From DAHUXD01 sp963805495 (lineage in GTDB: Bacteria; Acidobacteriota; Thermoanaerobaculia; UBA5066; Gp7-AA6), in contig CAWDUQ010000002.1 of NCBI GenBank assembly GCA_963805495.1, forward strand, positions 1,550,001-1,614,000: DNA of 64,000 nt, in the 5' to 3' direction. Within the stretch, counting starts at the first letter, position 1. Every line of letters begins with the position of its first letter. Shown in pieces: positions 8,860 to 19,009 of the stretch. Position numbers and translations under genes: made by a program. Below the pieces are notes generated by a model. The model ran no database searches. It was not told the DNA's origin and saw nothing but the letters and a program-made list of their open reading frames with translations.

Positions 8860-10500
8860 ATGCGATCGAGACTCCACGCCGTCGCGCTTCTGCTTGCCAG
8901 TGTCGTGGCCACGGGCCAGGAGCCGGTGCCGGCGCCCCCGCCAGTCCCCAGGGTCTTCTCGGAAAAGGTCGAGGTGCGGGTGCTCGACCTCGACGTCGAC
9001 GTCACCGACGCGAAGGGACAGCCCGTGACGGGCTTGACGCGCGAGGACTTCACGGTCGAGATTTCCGGGAGGCCCGCAAGGATCGACTACTTCAGCCGGG
9101 TCGATGCCGGGACGATCCACACCCCCGACCTCGCCACGGCCTCACCCGACCAGGTCCTGAAGGCCTACCGCCAGGGCGACACGACGATCGTTCCCCGCAA
9201 CTTCCTGATCTACATCGACCTGGGCTTCATCTCGCCCGGGATCCGCGACCGCAGCCTGAACGCCCTCTCGGACTTCATCTCGCGCCTCGGGCCCAACGAC
9301 GCGACCCGCGTCGTGCTCTTCGACCGCTCCCCCACGGTCCTGACGGACTGGACGACGAGCAAAGAGACGGCCATGGCCGCGATCTCGAAGATCGAGAGCG
9401 AGCACCCGGGTATGTCGCGCCTCCAGACCCAGCGGCAGACGATCGCCATGATCGACTCGACCCCGCGACGCCGTCGCGGTGCGTACGTCCAGCAGTACGC
9501 CGCGGAGACCTCGCAGGAGATCGAGACGATGCTTCAGAGCATGCAGAACGAGCTCGTCACGCTGGCGCCGCTCTCGGGCAAGAAGTCCTTTCTCTTCGTG
9601 ACGGGCGGATTCGAGTACCAGCCCGGCTACGTCATGGCGCAGTACGCGTCGGGATCGGTCGCGGCCCCCTCGCTCGCCTTCACCAACATCCGGCAGATCC
9701 CCGAGCGGGTCGCCGGGATGGCCCGAAACGCCAATGCCGATGACGTCACCTTTTTCACGGTCGACGCGACGGGCCTGACGACCGAAGCCATCGGGGCCGC
9801 CAACGACGATCCCCTCTCGAGCCGCCCGGGCGTCGGTTTCCAGGCGCGCCAGGACCGACAGAACGGCCTGCAGCAGCTGGCCTACGAGACGGGAGGTCGA
9901 GCGCTCCTGAACAGCAACGACTTTCAGGGGGGCCTCGGGACCGTCTACGAGGCCGTGTCGACCTACTACTCGATCGGCGTCAACCTTTCGGGGGTGACGG
10001 TCGGCAAGTACGAAAAGGTCGCCGTCTCGGTCAACCGGCCCGGAGTGATCGTCCGCGCGCGGCGGGGCTTCGAGGAGCGGCCCGAAGAGACCGTCGTATC
10101 CCAGAAGGCGCTCGCGACGCTCCAGACCGACCTGACCTACGCTGCGATTCCGGCCCAGATCCGGACGGCGCCCGCCACGCCCGGCGAGAAAAGGCTGTTC
10201 AACCTGCCGATCACCGTCACCATGCCCGCCTCGGCGCTCACGTTCGTGCCCAACGGCGACAAGGCTTCGGCCCGCGCGTCTTTCTACATCGGAGCGGTCG
10301 ACGACAAGGGGCGGATGAGCGACATCGGCCGCCAGGAGTCGACCTTCGAGATCCCCGCCGACAAGGTCGGATCGAACGAGATCCTCGGCTACTCGACGCA
10401 GCTCCAGACCAGGAAGGGCAACTACCGGATCGTCGTCAACGTCCGCGACGACGCGACCGGGAAGATGGGGACGGCGCGGGTCAACGTGCGCATCGAGTAG
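8860..10500 (+). CDS. Secreted VWFA-domain protein (acidobacterial type)
   Basis: The 546-residue protein carries a signal peptide (MRSRLHAVALLLASVVATGQ) and a proline-rich linker. A motif with DVDVTDAKGQPVTGLTRED is typical of the VWFA-related acidobacterial family (TIGR03436-like). The following VWFA-like fold lacks a clean metal-dependent adhesion motif: the expected DxSxS position reads DLGFISPG. The C-terminal 150 residues form a beta-rich domain. It is probably exported and adhesive or scaffolding; no substrate can be named. A Shine-Dalgarno-like AGAAAGGA precedes the ATG. The gene ends just before a two-hairpin repeat and faces the GWxTD gene convergently. Confidence 0.8.
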   Translation: MRSRLHAVALLLASVVATGQEPVPAPPPVPRVFSEKVEVRVLDLDVDVTDAKGQPVTGLTREDFTVEISGRPARIDYFSRVDAGTIHTPDLATASPDQVLKAYRQGDTTIVPRNFLIYIDLGFISPGIRDRSLNALSDFISRLGPNDATRVVLFDRSPTVLTDWTTSKETAMAAISKIESEHPGMSRLQTQRQTIAMIDSTPRRRRGAYVQQYAAETSQEIETMLQSMQNELVTLAPLSGKKSFLFVTGGFEYQPGYVMAQYASGSVAAPSLAFTNIRQIPERVAGMARNANADDVTFFTVDATGLTTEAIGAANDDPLSSRPGVGFQARQDRQNGLQQLAYETGGRALLNSNDFQGGLGTVYEAVSTYYSIGVNLSGVTVGKYEKVAVSVNRPGVIVRARRGFEERPEETVVSQKALATLQTDLTYAAIPAQIRTAPATPGEKRLFNLPITVTMPASALTFVPNGDKASARASFYIGAVDDKGRMSDIGRQESTFEIPADKVGSNEILGYSTQLQTRKGNYRIVVNVRDDATGKMGTARVNVRIE

Positions 10501-10514
10501 GCCGGAAAAGCGCA

Positions 10515-10571
10515 GGGGCGGCCCTTGCGGCCGCCCCGTTTCGGAAGGGCGGGGACCAGCCCCGCCCCTAC
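10515..10571 (+). repeat. Two-hairpin GC-rich intergenic repeat, copy 1
   Basis: The first hairpin has 9-bp arms at 10515-10523 and 10529-10537 around CTTGC. The second has arms GGGCGGGG (10547-10554) and CCCCGCCC (10560-10567), ending in CTAC. The same two-hairpin plan recurs at 26.5, 33.8 and 59.1 kb, with a half copy at 42.3 kb. Here it sits between converging genes, where it could also act as a terminator or RNA stabiliser. Confidence 0.85.
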
Positions 10572-10582
10572 CCTGCCATCCG

Positions 10583-12295
10583 CTACGACTTCTTCTTCGG
10601 CGGCGCCGCCGGCGCCGGAGCCTTCTTCGGCGGCAGGCTGCCATCCGGCATCAACACGATGAAGTCGTCCTTGCGCTCGACGCCCTTGTTGGCGGCGGAG
10701 CCGCGCGGTGCGTTCAGGTCGCGCACCAGAATCGCGAACGTGTAATAGCCCGGCTCGAACGAAGCCAGCGGGATCTCGCTGCCCGTTCCATACCGCCCGC
10801 CCGAGATCGCCATCAGGTCCGCGGGCCCGGTGAACGGCGCGAAGGCGTCCTGGCCGTTGCGCTGGACGTTGATGCGGGTCATCACGCGGGGTTTGGGTTC
10901 CGCGACTGGAGCCGCGGGAACGGCGCCCGCGGCCGGAGTCGCGGCCGGGGCCGGAGCGGCATCCGCCGCCGGGGCGGGGGCGGGCACCGACGGGTTGGTC
11001 ACGGCGTAGAAGTACCAGAGGCTGTCCTGCTTGGAGAACGCCCGGTCGCCCTTGGGCTCGACCTTGATCGGCTTCTCGGTTCCAAAAACGAACGGGTCCG
11101 TCGGACCGGGGCGCTTCGTCAAGGGCACGAGGCCGCTCGAGAGGATGAGCGGCGAGACTTCGAACTCCGTCGACTTCGGGTTCAGCGTGAAGGGGAACGA
11201 GGCCGACGCCAGCGGCGGCTCCCCCTCGGCCGAGAACACGCCGAACTTTCCGTTGTACGTGCCGGGCGACAGCGACACCGACTTGTCGATGACGCGATCC
11301 TTCCGGTTGCCCTCGGCGACCTCCGAGAGCGTCGCGTCCTCCCAGAACGACTCGACTTCCTTGCCGGCGTCGTCCATCACGATGCCGCCGAGCTTCAGGG
11401 CGCTTGGGGCGGCGAAGGCCGCCTTGTTCGCCGGGAGGTAGAACTGCATGGCGAGAAAGTCGTCGCCCGTGACCGAACGGAAAGTGCCGGACCAGAAGCC
11501 GGCCTCGCCCGCCACCGCGCCGGGCGCCGACTCGAGCGCCGTCTTGACGGCGGCCGGGAGCGGCAGCACCGGGGCCGGAGCCGGCGGTGCCGCAGCACCT
11601 GCAGCGCCCGCCGCGCCGGCGGGAGGGGCCGCGGCCGCCACGCCGGGAGCCGGAGCGGCCGCCGGGGCCGCGGGCGCCGCCGCGGTCAGCGTCGCGTTCG
11701 GATTGACGATCGACTTCTCCGCGAGTGTTGCGATGGCGTTCTCGACCTGGGCGCCGCTGCGCAGCTCGTCGGTACCGACCCGGGGGTCGACCGAGATCCG
11801 CGCCTTGAGCTCCGAGAGCCCGAGCACTTCAGGGAGCTTGTCCTTTTCCCAGGTCCAGGTGTAGAGGACCACCGCGGAGGTATCGCCCTGGAAACGCGTG
11901 TCGATGGCCGGCGCGGTCACGCCCGCCGTGTCGTCGACGCCTCCTTCCTGCGAGCGCTGCGAGGAAACGCGCGACGGCGGCCCGAGCGTCACGAGGAGGC
12001 GCCCGCGCACCGAATCGGACCCATGCTTGTAGCGCGCGAGCTTGAACTGCTGGTCGGCCGCGGCGATGCGCCGCGAGACCTCCTGCTTGAACGCCTCGCC
12101 GCCGCGCTTCAACCAGTAGATCGCGATGAACTTCTCGGCGTCCGCGTCGGTCGTCAGCGTCTTCCATTCGGTCCGCTCGGCGGGCGTCAGGAAGTAAGCC
12201 TCGGCCGACCGGTCCCAGTCCTTGTACTTCGAGAGCTCGGCCAGGGCCGATACGGCGAAGGCCAACCCCACCACGGCGAAGATGACTCGTTTCAC
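10583..12295 (-). CDS. Secreted GWxTD-domain protein
   Basis: The 570-residue protein has a signal peptide (VKRVIFAVVGLAFAVSALA). The N-terminal domain matches the GWxTD family in layout: an FLTPAERTEWKTL block, FIAIYWLKRGG, and then KHGSDSVRGRLLVTLGPPS. The eponymous motif itself is degenerate, GSDS in place of GWxTD. Two long Ala/Pro-rich linkers divide the rest into beta-rich segments. The tail is a Pro/Ala/Lys-rich PAAPPKKKS. The function of GWxTD proteins is unknown; they are common in Acidobacteriota and related phyla. GTG 12295 is preferred to longer starts because GGGAGG lies just upstream and the signal peptide begins there. Its C-terminus converges on the VWFA gene. Confidence 0.8.
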   Translation of the reverse strand: MKRVIFAVVGLAFAVSALAELSKYKDWDRSAEAYFLTPAERTEWKTLTTDADAEKFIAIYWLKRGGEAFKQEVSRRIAAADQQFKLARYKHGSDSVRGRLLVTLGPPSRVSSQRSQEGGVDDTAGVTAPAIDTRFQGDTSAVVLYTWTWEKDKLPEVLGLSELKARISVDPRVGTDELRSGAQVENAIATLAEKSIVNPNATLTAAAPAAPAAAPAPGVAAAAPPAGAAGAAGAAAPPAPAPVLPLPAAVKTALESAPGAVAGEAGFWSGTFRSVTGDDFLAMQFYLPANKAAFAAPSALKLGGIVMDDAGKEVESFWEDATLSEVAEGNRKDRVIDKSVSLSPGTYNGKFGVFSAEGEPPLASASFPFTLNPKSTEFEVSPLILSSGLVPLTKRPGPTDPFVFGTEKPIKVEPKGDRAFSKQDSLWYFYAVTNPSVPAPAPAADAAPAPAATPAAGAVPAAPVAEPKPRVMTRINVQRNGQDAFAPFTGPADLMAISGGRYGTGSEIPLASFEPGYYTFAILVRDLNAPRGSAANKGVERKDDFIVLMPDGSLPPKKAPAPAAPPKKKS

Positions 12296-12327
12296 AAAGC
12301 CTCCCAAACGGTTCGTTGGAACGCGGA

Positions 12328-12333
12328 ATTCTA
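12328..12333 (-). promoter_or_regulatory. -10 hexamer TAGAAT for the GWxTD gene
   Basis: TAGAAT lies 32 bases upstream of GTG 12295, with a GGGAGG site between them. This suggests a normal short leader and shows that the gene can be transcribed separately from hspR. Confidence 0.45.
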
Positions 12334-12396
12334 TCCGAGACGCAAGGCCGACGTCAGGAGCAAGAAACCCGGTCTTTCGGGGCCGGAAAACGGCCG

Positions 12397-12792
12397 TCAG
12401 CCGCGCTCGGAACGGCCGGCCCCGGCCGCGTAGCGGCGGCCCGGGATCTTGGCGAGGGCGACGGTTTCGCTTCCCGGGCCTTTTCGGCCCTCGAGCTCGG
12501 CCCGCAGCACCTCGAGCATGTGGTGAACGTCCCCGTGCATGCGCTCCATGCGCTGTTTCATGTGGAGGATCACCTCCACGCCGGCGAGATTGACTCCGAG
12601 ATGGCGGGTGAGCGTGAGGATGATCTCGAGGCGCTCGACCGTGTCTGCGTCGTAGAGTCGGGTATTGCCCTCGGTGCGGGCGGGCCGCAGCAGGCCCTCG
12701 CGCTCGTACATCCGCAGCGTCTGGGGGTGGATGCCGTACTTCTCGGCGATCACACCGATCCGGAAAACGCCACCGCGGCCGCCCGACTTCAC
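12397..12792 (-). CDS. hspR: HspR, MerR-family heat-shock repressor
   Basis: The 131-residue regulator carries an N-terminal MerR-type winged helix with the HspR signature: VFRIGVIAEKYGIHPQTLRM, then YEREGLLRPARTEGNTRLY. A coiled-coil-like segment (GVEVILHMKQRMERM) and a short basic tail follow. HspR proteins bind inverted repeats called HAIR and repress chaperone genes, often with DnaK as co-repressor. Its GTG start overlaps the hsp20 stop by 4 bases, so the two are translationally coupled. HAIR-like sites are present upstream of the neighbouring dnaK gene, which supports a DnaK-HspR feedback loop. Confidence 0.9.
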   Translation of the reverse strand: MKSGGRGGVFRIGVIAEKYGIHPQTLRMYEREGLLRPARTEGNTRLYDADTVERLEIILTLTRHLGVNLAGVEVILHMKQRMERMHGDVHHMLEVLRAELEGRKGPGSETVALAKIPGRRYAAGAGRSERG

Positions 12793-13238
12793 CGCGCCCT
12801 CCGCGGCTCGACCGGAATCGACTGGCCCTTTTCGGTCTTGGGTGCCACGACCCGGAGTACCCCCGCCCGCAGACTCGCCTTGATCGCCTCCGGGTCGAGC
12901 GAGGCCGGCACCGGGAAGTCGCGCGAAAAGCTGCCGTAGACGCGCTCCATGCGCACGAACTGCCGGGGCTCGGCACCGTTCGCTTTGCGCTGCCCCGAGA
13001 CGCGAAGCCGGCCGTCCAGGGCTTCGAGCCGGACGTCCTCGAGCCGGACGCCGGGTAGCTCGATGTGGAGGATGATCTCCTCCGGGGTCTCGTACACGTC
13101 GGCCGCCGGCGACCAGAGCGCGGCGTCGAGTCCGTCGTCGGGAAACTCGGTCCGGTGGATCGTCTCTTCGAAGAGCCGGTTGACCTTCTCCTGGATGGCG
13201 AAGAGGTCCTGCAGCGAGTTCCAGCGAAATACCGTCAT
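12789..13238 (-). CDS. Hsp20/alpha-crystallin small heat-shock protein
   Basis: The 149-residue holdase has an alpha-crystallin domain at about residues 40-135. It includes PAADVYETPEEIILHIELPG, VRLEALDGRLRVSGQR and the GVLRVVAPK edge-strand region. An N-terminal arm (FAIQEKVNRLFEE) and the C-terminal IPVEPRR, carrying the I-x-V tail motif, complete the fold. ATG 13238 is preferred to a longer frame because the family N-terminus begins there and a TAAACT hexamer lies 13 bases upstream. It is followed by hspR with a 4-base overlap, making a chaperone-regulator operon. Confidence 0.92.
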   Translation of the reverse strand: MTVFRWNSLQDLFAIQEKVNRLFEETIHRTEFPDDGLDAALWSPAADVYETPEEIILHIELPGVRLEDVRLEALDGRLRVSGQRKANGAEPRQFVRMERVYGSFSRDFPVPASLDPEAIKASLRAGVLRVVAPKTEKGQSIPVEPRRAR

Positions 13239-13251
13239 GGGAGCTGACCCA

Positions 13252-13257
13252 AGTTTA
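13252..13257 (-). promoter_or_regulatory. -10 hexamer TAAACT for hsp20-hspR
   Basis: TAAACT on the minus strand ends 13 bases before ATG 13238. A single CTTGGGT half-site overlaps and follows the hexamer and resembles half of a HAIR operator, but no matching second half is visible. Confidence 0.45.
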
Positions 13258-13322
13258 CAGGCGACCACCCGGGGACGGCAGGGGTTTCGGCCCCCGCCGT
13301 ACGCCACCGGCGGTCGGTCCTA

Positions 13323-15224
<1,902 letters not shown>

Positions 15225-15259
15225 GATTCCTGCTCCTCCTAGACCCGATTGGAGTGGCC

Positions 15260-15288
15260 ACTATAGGATATGAGCGTACCACTGTCAA
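15260..15288 (-). promoter_or_regulatory. dnaK promoter, TTGACA-17-TATAGT
   Basis: On the minus strand, TTGACA (15283-15288) and TATAGT (15260-15265) are separated by exactly 17 bases and lie about 35 bases upstream of the dnaK ATG. It is the only near-consensus two-box promoter I found in the window. Confidence 0.8.
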
Positions 15289-15289
15289 G
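15269..15289. promoter_or_regulatory. HAIR-like operator overlapping the dnaK -35 box
   Basis: Read on the minus strand, CTTGACA-N7-GCTCATA fits the HspR operator CTTGAGT-N7-ACTCAAG at 9 of 14 positions with exact spacing. It covers the -35 box, where binding would block RNA polymerase. The match is degenerate. Confidence 0.5.
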
Positions 15290-15305
15290 TTTTTTCGCCC
15301 CTCCA

Positions 15306-15326
15306 CTTAAGTCCCATAGGCTCAAC
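15306..15326. promoter_or_regulatory. Second HAIR-like operator upstream of dnaK
   Basis: CTTAAGT-N7-GCTCAAC on the plus strand matches the HAIR consensus at 11 of 14 positions with the correct 7-base spacer. It lies 37 bases from the first site, centre to centre, in the gap between dnaK and the DUF4388-TM gene. Confidence 0.6.
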
Positions 15327-15334
15327 TATTAGCG

Positions 15335-16597
15335 TCAGTCGACGACCTGAACGCTTGGGCGCTCGGTCTGCTGGGCGGGACGGGATGAGGCGGGGTGGGG
15401 CTCGGCGACGGGCGCGAGGCTTCGCTCGAGGGACAGGTCGAGATCGATCTGACCCAATGCGTTTCGACCGTACAACCCGAACTTGCCGTCCTCGGCGCGG
15501 AGGATGTACCGATAGAACCGCCCGTAGGGATCGCGCAGCGCATCTTCCCCGAGAATGCCGGCGACGACGAGGTCCTCGAGGCTGCGCGGATAACGTCCGC
15601 TCGAATCGTAGAAGATCCGGACCGCGCGCTCGACCGCCACGACGCGGTTGAGGGAGACCGCCTTGCGCAACTCGCGGGCCTCGGCGACATCGCTCGAGGA
15701 GCGAATCAGAATGTTCAGCGGGTTCCGCGGGATCAGGTAGACGGCGAAGCCCCCGAGGACGACGAGGGCCAGCCAGAGCGCCGCGGACTTGCCGGAGAGT
15801 CCGGTCGAGGGGGCGGCCGGCGGAAGCGGTGCGACCTCGACCTCCTCCTCCACGCGGCCGATCTCGATGAGGTGCCGACCCAGCAGATCGGCGGTTCCCT
15901 TGAGAACCTCGAAATCGGACAGGAAGGCCCGCTCCATGATCTCCGCCACGGAGTTCCGGCCGTCGACCCAGCGCCACGTCTCGGCCTCGGCCCGGGAAAC
16001 CGACAGCGTCCCTTCGGGAGGATTCTTCTCGCCCGACACCAGCCGCAGGCCCTCCACACCCGGCGCGCGGCGGTACACGGTCGCGACCGGGCCGACCTTC
16101 TTTTCGAGGAGCGGCCACTCGTCGACGATCTGAGCCGCTTCCATGAGAATCGAGTCGATCGAAACGGGGGCCATGTGGTCCGCGTCGTAGTCGACCATGC
16201 CTTCCTGGCTGAAGCGAAAGCGCCCGTCCGGCCAGCGAAACGCGGCGTAGACGATCCGCGCGATCTGGAGCCGAAGCGCCTCGCGGAGCTCCTGCGGGTC
16301 GATCAGGCCCTCCCGCACGAGCAGGAAGCCCATGCGCTGGCGGGTCTCATTCTGCACGGCGAGGATGCGGTCGAGCTGCTCCTGCGACACGTAGCCGGCG
16401 CGGATCAGGAGATTGCCGAGCCGGTTGTCGAGACGGCGCGCGTTCGACTCGGCGGCCACGACCTTTCCGCCGAGAAACGAGATCGTGATCGTGTCGTCGT
16501 CGCCCTCGACGCTCAGGACACCGGTCTTCCGCTGCAGGCCGAGCATCTGGAAGATGTCGGTGAGAGAAAAGACCTTGAGCGTCCCTTCAAGACCCAC
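15335..16597 (-). CDS. DUF4388 - transmembrane - pseudopilin-like (GspG) fusion
   Basis: The 420-residue protein starts with a DUF4388 domain (LEGTLKVFSLTDIFQMLGLQ, then RKTGVLSVEG). A conserved cytoplasmic segment with repeats of the LLIRAGYVSQEQLDRIL type follows, resembling the N-domain of type II/IV secretion ATPases. A single membrane helix lies at about residues 275-297 (ALWLALVVLGGFAVYLIP). The C-terminal domain resembles the GspG/pseudopilin globular fold: RAVRIFYDSSGRYPRSLEDL, then ALRDPYGRFYRYIL. The Shine-Dalgarno is weak and the GTG overlaps the upstream TPR gene by 11 bases. A role linking cytoplasmic signalling to the envelope is inference. Pro-rich low complexity ends the protein. 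Confidence 0.72.
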   Translation of the reverse strand: MGLEGTLKVFSLTDIFQMLGLQRKTGVLSVEGDDDTITISFLGGKVVAAESNARRLDNRLGNLLIRAGYVSQEQLDRILAVQNETRQRMGFLLVREGLIDPQELREALRLQIARIVYAAFRWPDGRFRFSQEGMVDYDADHMAPVSIDSILMEAAQIVDEWPLLEKKVGPVATVYRRAPGVEGLRLVSGEKNPPEGTLSVSRAEAETWRWVDGRNSVAEIMERAFLSDFEVLKGTADLLGRHLIEIGRVEEEVEVAPLPPAAPSTGLSGKSAALWLALVVLGGFAVYLIPRNPLNILIRSSSDVAEARELRKAVSLNRVVAVERAVRIFYDSSGRYPRSLEDLVVAGILGEDALRDPYGRFYRYILRAEDGKFGLYGRNALGQIDLDLSLERSLAPVAEPHPASSRPAQQTERPSVQVVD

Positions 16598-18479
16598 TGG
16601 CCACGCTCCTCGCGCCCCACTGGGCGCGCAACCAGACGACGGCCGCCAGCACCGCGCCCGCGACGACCGTCAGTCGCAGCTCGCCCTCCGGCGGCAGCGT
16701 GAACGGGTCGAACACCCGGTCGTCCACGATCGCGGCCGCAAGGCCGAAGAAGAAGATCCATGCGACGGCCGCCCCGCGCACCGGACGGCCCGAATCGAAG
16801 GCGTGCGACCCGGGCAGCACGAGGGACACGAGGCGCCGGATCCGGTGTTTCCGAAGGGCGCGCCGCTGGATGGACCGCGTCTGGGCGACCTGGTCCCCGA
16901 TGTCGACGTCTTCCTTCCGGGAGAGACGCGAGCACTCCGCGCAGTACGACGACGTTTCGCCCCAGTGCCGGCACCGGACGCAGAACACGCGCCCGCACCG
17001 GTCGCACTCCTCCGCGACCCCGCGGCGCCGCCAGGTCCCCGCGAAGTAGACGCCGAGCGTGAGGGCGCCGAGCGGGGCCAGCGACCACCACGACACGAAC
17101 TGCCGCCAGCCGCGGGCGCTGCCGTGGCCGGGCAGTCGCCGGCTCTTCGGCTGGGCGTCCCAGATCGCCATGCGCGCGCGCGCCCGCTCGACGCTGTAGC
17201 CGGCCGGGACCACGCGCGAGAGGGTCGGGTTGCCGGTCCAGAAGTTGACCTGGGACGCCGAGATCTGGCGCGCCTGCTGCATCGCGGCGGCCTGCCCGTC
17301 GAAGTCGTAAGCCTCGCCCCGCGCGAGCGACAGGTTGTAGAAGATCTCGGCCGCCTGCGGGGCGCGCCGGGCGGCTTCGATGTAGTCGCGGATCGCTTCG
17401 CCGTAGTCGCCCTCGGTGAAGCGCACATTCCCGCGGTTCAGGATGGGTCGGTAATCGGCGGAATCGGACTGCAGCGCGCGGCCGTAGTCGGACTGCGCGC
17501 GCTCGAGGTCGCCGGAACGCTCCGCGTAGATTCCGAGCAGGTACCACACCTCCGAGTCCTCGGGGAAGACGGCCGCGGCCTGGCGCAGCCCGTCCTCGGC
17601 GCTGGCGTCGTCGCGCCGCTCCGACAAGTCGATGGCCGCGACGAAGAGCGGCGAGCGCTGCTCGACGTTCGATGCGGTGATCCAGGCGAGCAGCGCCGGC
17701 ACCAGCGCCAGCGCGACGAATGCCCCGGCGAGCACGGCGCGCTCGCGCGGGCGGCCGTAGGCGTAGAGGAGCGCGCCCCAGTAGAGCAACAGCCAGCCGG
17801 GCCCGAGTCCGACGAAAAGCGGAAGGCCCAGAATGACGAAGGCGAGCGGCACGGCGCCGCTCCTGCCGAAGGTGCGGCGCGCCGCCTCGGCGATGTCGTG
17901 CGCGATCCGCGGGACGTGCCGGACACCCAGGGACAGGATCACGGCCAGAAGCATCCCGACCGTCGCAACCGCCGCCCAGAGGCCGAGCGAAGAAGCGATC
18001 GCAATCCGCGCCTCGTGGGTCGAGAGGAGGGCGGCCAGGGCCTCCGGAGCGGCCCGCAGCGCCTCGGCCGCCCGGCCGTGGCGCGAAAGGAACGAGAGGC
18101 GCGCGAAGATCGCGTCCGGATTCGACTCGTCCAGCCTCAGCGCCGCGGCGTAGGCCCGCTCCGCCCGATCGAGCTGGCCGAGCTTTTCGGCGCGGCGTCC
18201 CAGAAAAACCGCCGTGCGGGAGAAGTCCGACAGGCGCGACACGCCGACTTTGCGGCCGGCGCGCAGCATGCCTTCGAGGGCGCGGTTGGCTCCCGCGGCG
18301 TCGTTCTCCGAAAACGCGGACAGGAACTCGAACCACTGCGACCGGTACTGGCTGCGCGTCACGGGCGGCGGCAGGGGCGACAGCGCCTCCTGGGCCGTCG
18401 CCGCCGCGGCCGCGGCGAGGAGAACGGAGGCCGTCGCCAGTCGGACGACGGAAATCAGCGAACGCAGGGGAATCGTCAC
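16587..18479 (-). CDS. TPR-repeat membrane protein with cytoplasmic zinc ribbon
   Basis: The 630-residue protein has a signal peptide or first membrane helix (ATASVLLAAAAAATAQ), then TPR-like helices (residues about 95-165). Membrane segments around residues 175-275 precede a second TPR block (VWYLLGIYAERSGDLERAQ, then ILNRGNVRFTEGDYGEAIR). Another membrane helix follows, then a cysteine cluster of three CxxC pairs (CDRCGRVFCVRC, YCAEC) typical of a zinc ribbon, and two further membrane segments. It sits between a DUF1844 gene (12-base gap) and the DUF4388-pseudopilin fusion (11-base overlap), so all three are one operon. The function is unknown; protein-protein assembly at the membrane is likely. 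Confidence 0.75.
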   Translation of the reverse strand: MTIPLRSLISVVRLATASVLLAAAAAATAQEALSPLPPPVTRSQYRSQWFEFLSAFSENDAAGANRALEGMLRAGRKVGVSRLSDFSRTAVFLGRRAEKLGQLDRAERAYAAALRLDESNPDAIFARLSFLSRHGRAAEALRAAPEALAALLSTHEARIAIASSLGLWAAVATVGMLLAVILSLGVRHVPRIAHDIAEAARRTFGRSGAVPLAFVILGLPLFVGLGPGWLLLYWGALLYAYGRPRERAVLAGAFVALALVPALLAWITASNVEQRSPLFVAAIDLSERRDDASAEDGLRQAAAVFPEDSEVWYLLGIYAERSGDLERAQSDYGRALQSDSADYRPILNRGNVRFTEGDYGEAIRDYIEAARRAPQAAEIFYNLSLARGEAYDFDGQAAAMQQARQISASQVNFWTGNPTLSRVVPAGYSVERARARMAIWDAQPKSRRLPGHGSARGWRQFVSWWSLAPLGALTLGVYFAGTWRRRGVAEECDRCGRVFCVRCRHWGETSSYCAECSRLSRKEDVDIGDQVAQTRSIQRRALRKHRIRRLVSLVLPGSHAFDSGRPVRGAAVAWIFFFGLAAAIVDDRVFDPFTLPPEGELRLTVVAGAVLAAVVWLRAQWGARSVASGS

Positions 18480-18490
18480 GTGGCCGTCGG

Positions 18491-18970
18491 TTATCGCGGC
18501 GGCTCCCGGCCGGGCGGCCGGACAGCTTCGACGTAGACCATCCGGAGCTCGTAGAGGACCCGCGAGAGCAGGTCCGACTCCTCGAACGACAGCCGCCCCC
18601 GCGTCTTCTGCTCGAGCGCCCCGAGCCAGTCGATCATCTGCCGCGCTGCCGCGGGCTCACGGCGCTGCAGCCGCTCCCCCGTCATGGGGTCGACGCCGAG
18701 CGCGGCGTACACGTTGGAGGCGAGGAAGCTGACCAGGGCGATGAATGCCTGCGACGTGGCGACATCGGCTCCGGCCTCCGGGGCGCCCTCGGGGGGCGTC
18801 GCGGCCGGCTCAACGGCCGGCGGAGGCGAGGGGGCCGGCGAGGGAGCGGGGGCCGGGGTCGGTTTGCCGGACTCGGGATGCTCCTCCGCCTGAAAGTCCG
18901 GGCGCAGCTCCCCGTCGGCCGTGAACATCCGACGGTCGACGACGCGTATCGGCTTGTCTTCTTCGTTCAC
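18491..18970 (-). CDS. DUF1844 domain protein
   Basis: The 159-residue protein has a short N-terminal segment (PIRVVDRRMFTADGELR), a long Pro/Ala/Glu-rich linker and a C-terminal helical DUF1844 domain: FIALVSFLASNVYAALGVDP, then RQMIDWLGALEQKTRGRLSF. Proteins of this family are small, have no known activity and are frequent in Acidobacteriota, Planctomycetota and Myxococcota. GTG 18970 is supported by a GAGG site a few bases upstream. It is the first gene of an operon with the TPR and DUF4388-TM genes. Confidence 0.78.
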   Translation of the reverse strand: MNEEDKPIRVVDRRMFTADGELRPDFQAEEHPESGKPTPAPAPSPAPSPPPAVEPAATPPEGAPEAGADVATSQAFIALVSFLASNVYAALGVDPMTGERLQRREPAAARQMIDWLGALEQKTRGRLSFEESDLLSRVLYELRMVYVEAVRPPGREPPR

Positions 18971-19009
18971 TGGGGTGCCTCGTTTTCGCCCTGCGGCCCG
19001 GAATGGCGA

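Noticed and set aside
9142..10644. A 500-residue minus-strand frame opposite the VWFA gene
   Set aside because: It has Arg/Asp/Gly-rich composition typical of antisense frames in GC-rich DNA, and no domain.
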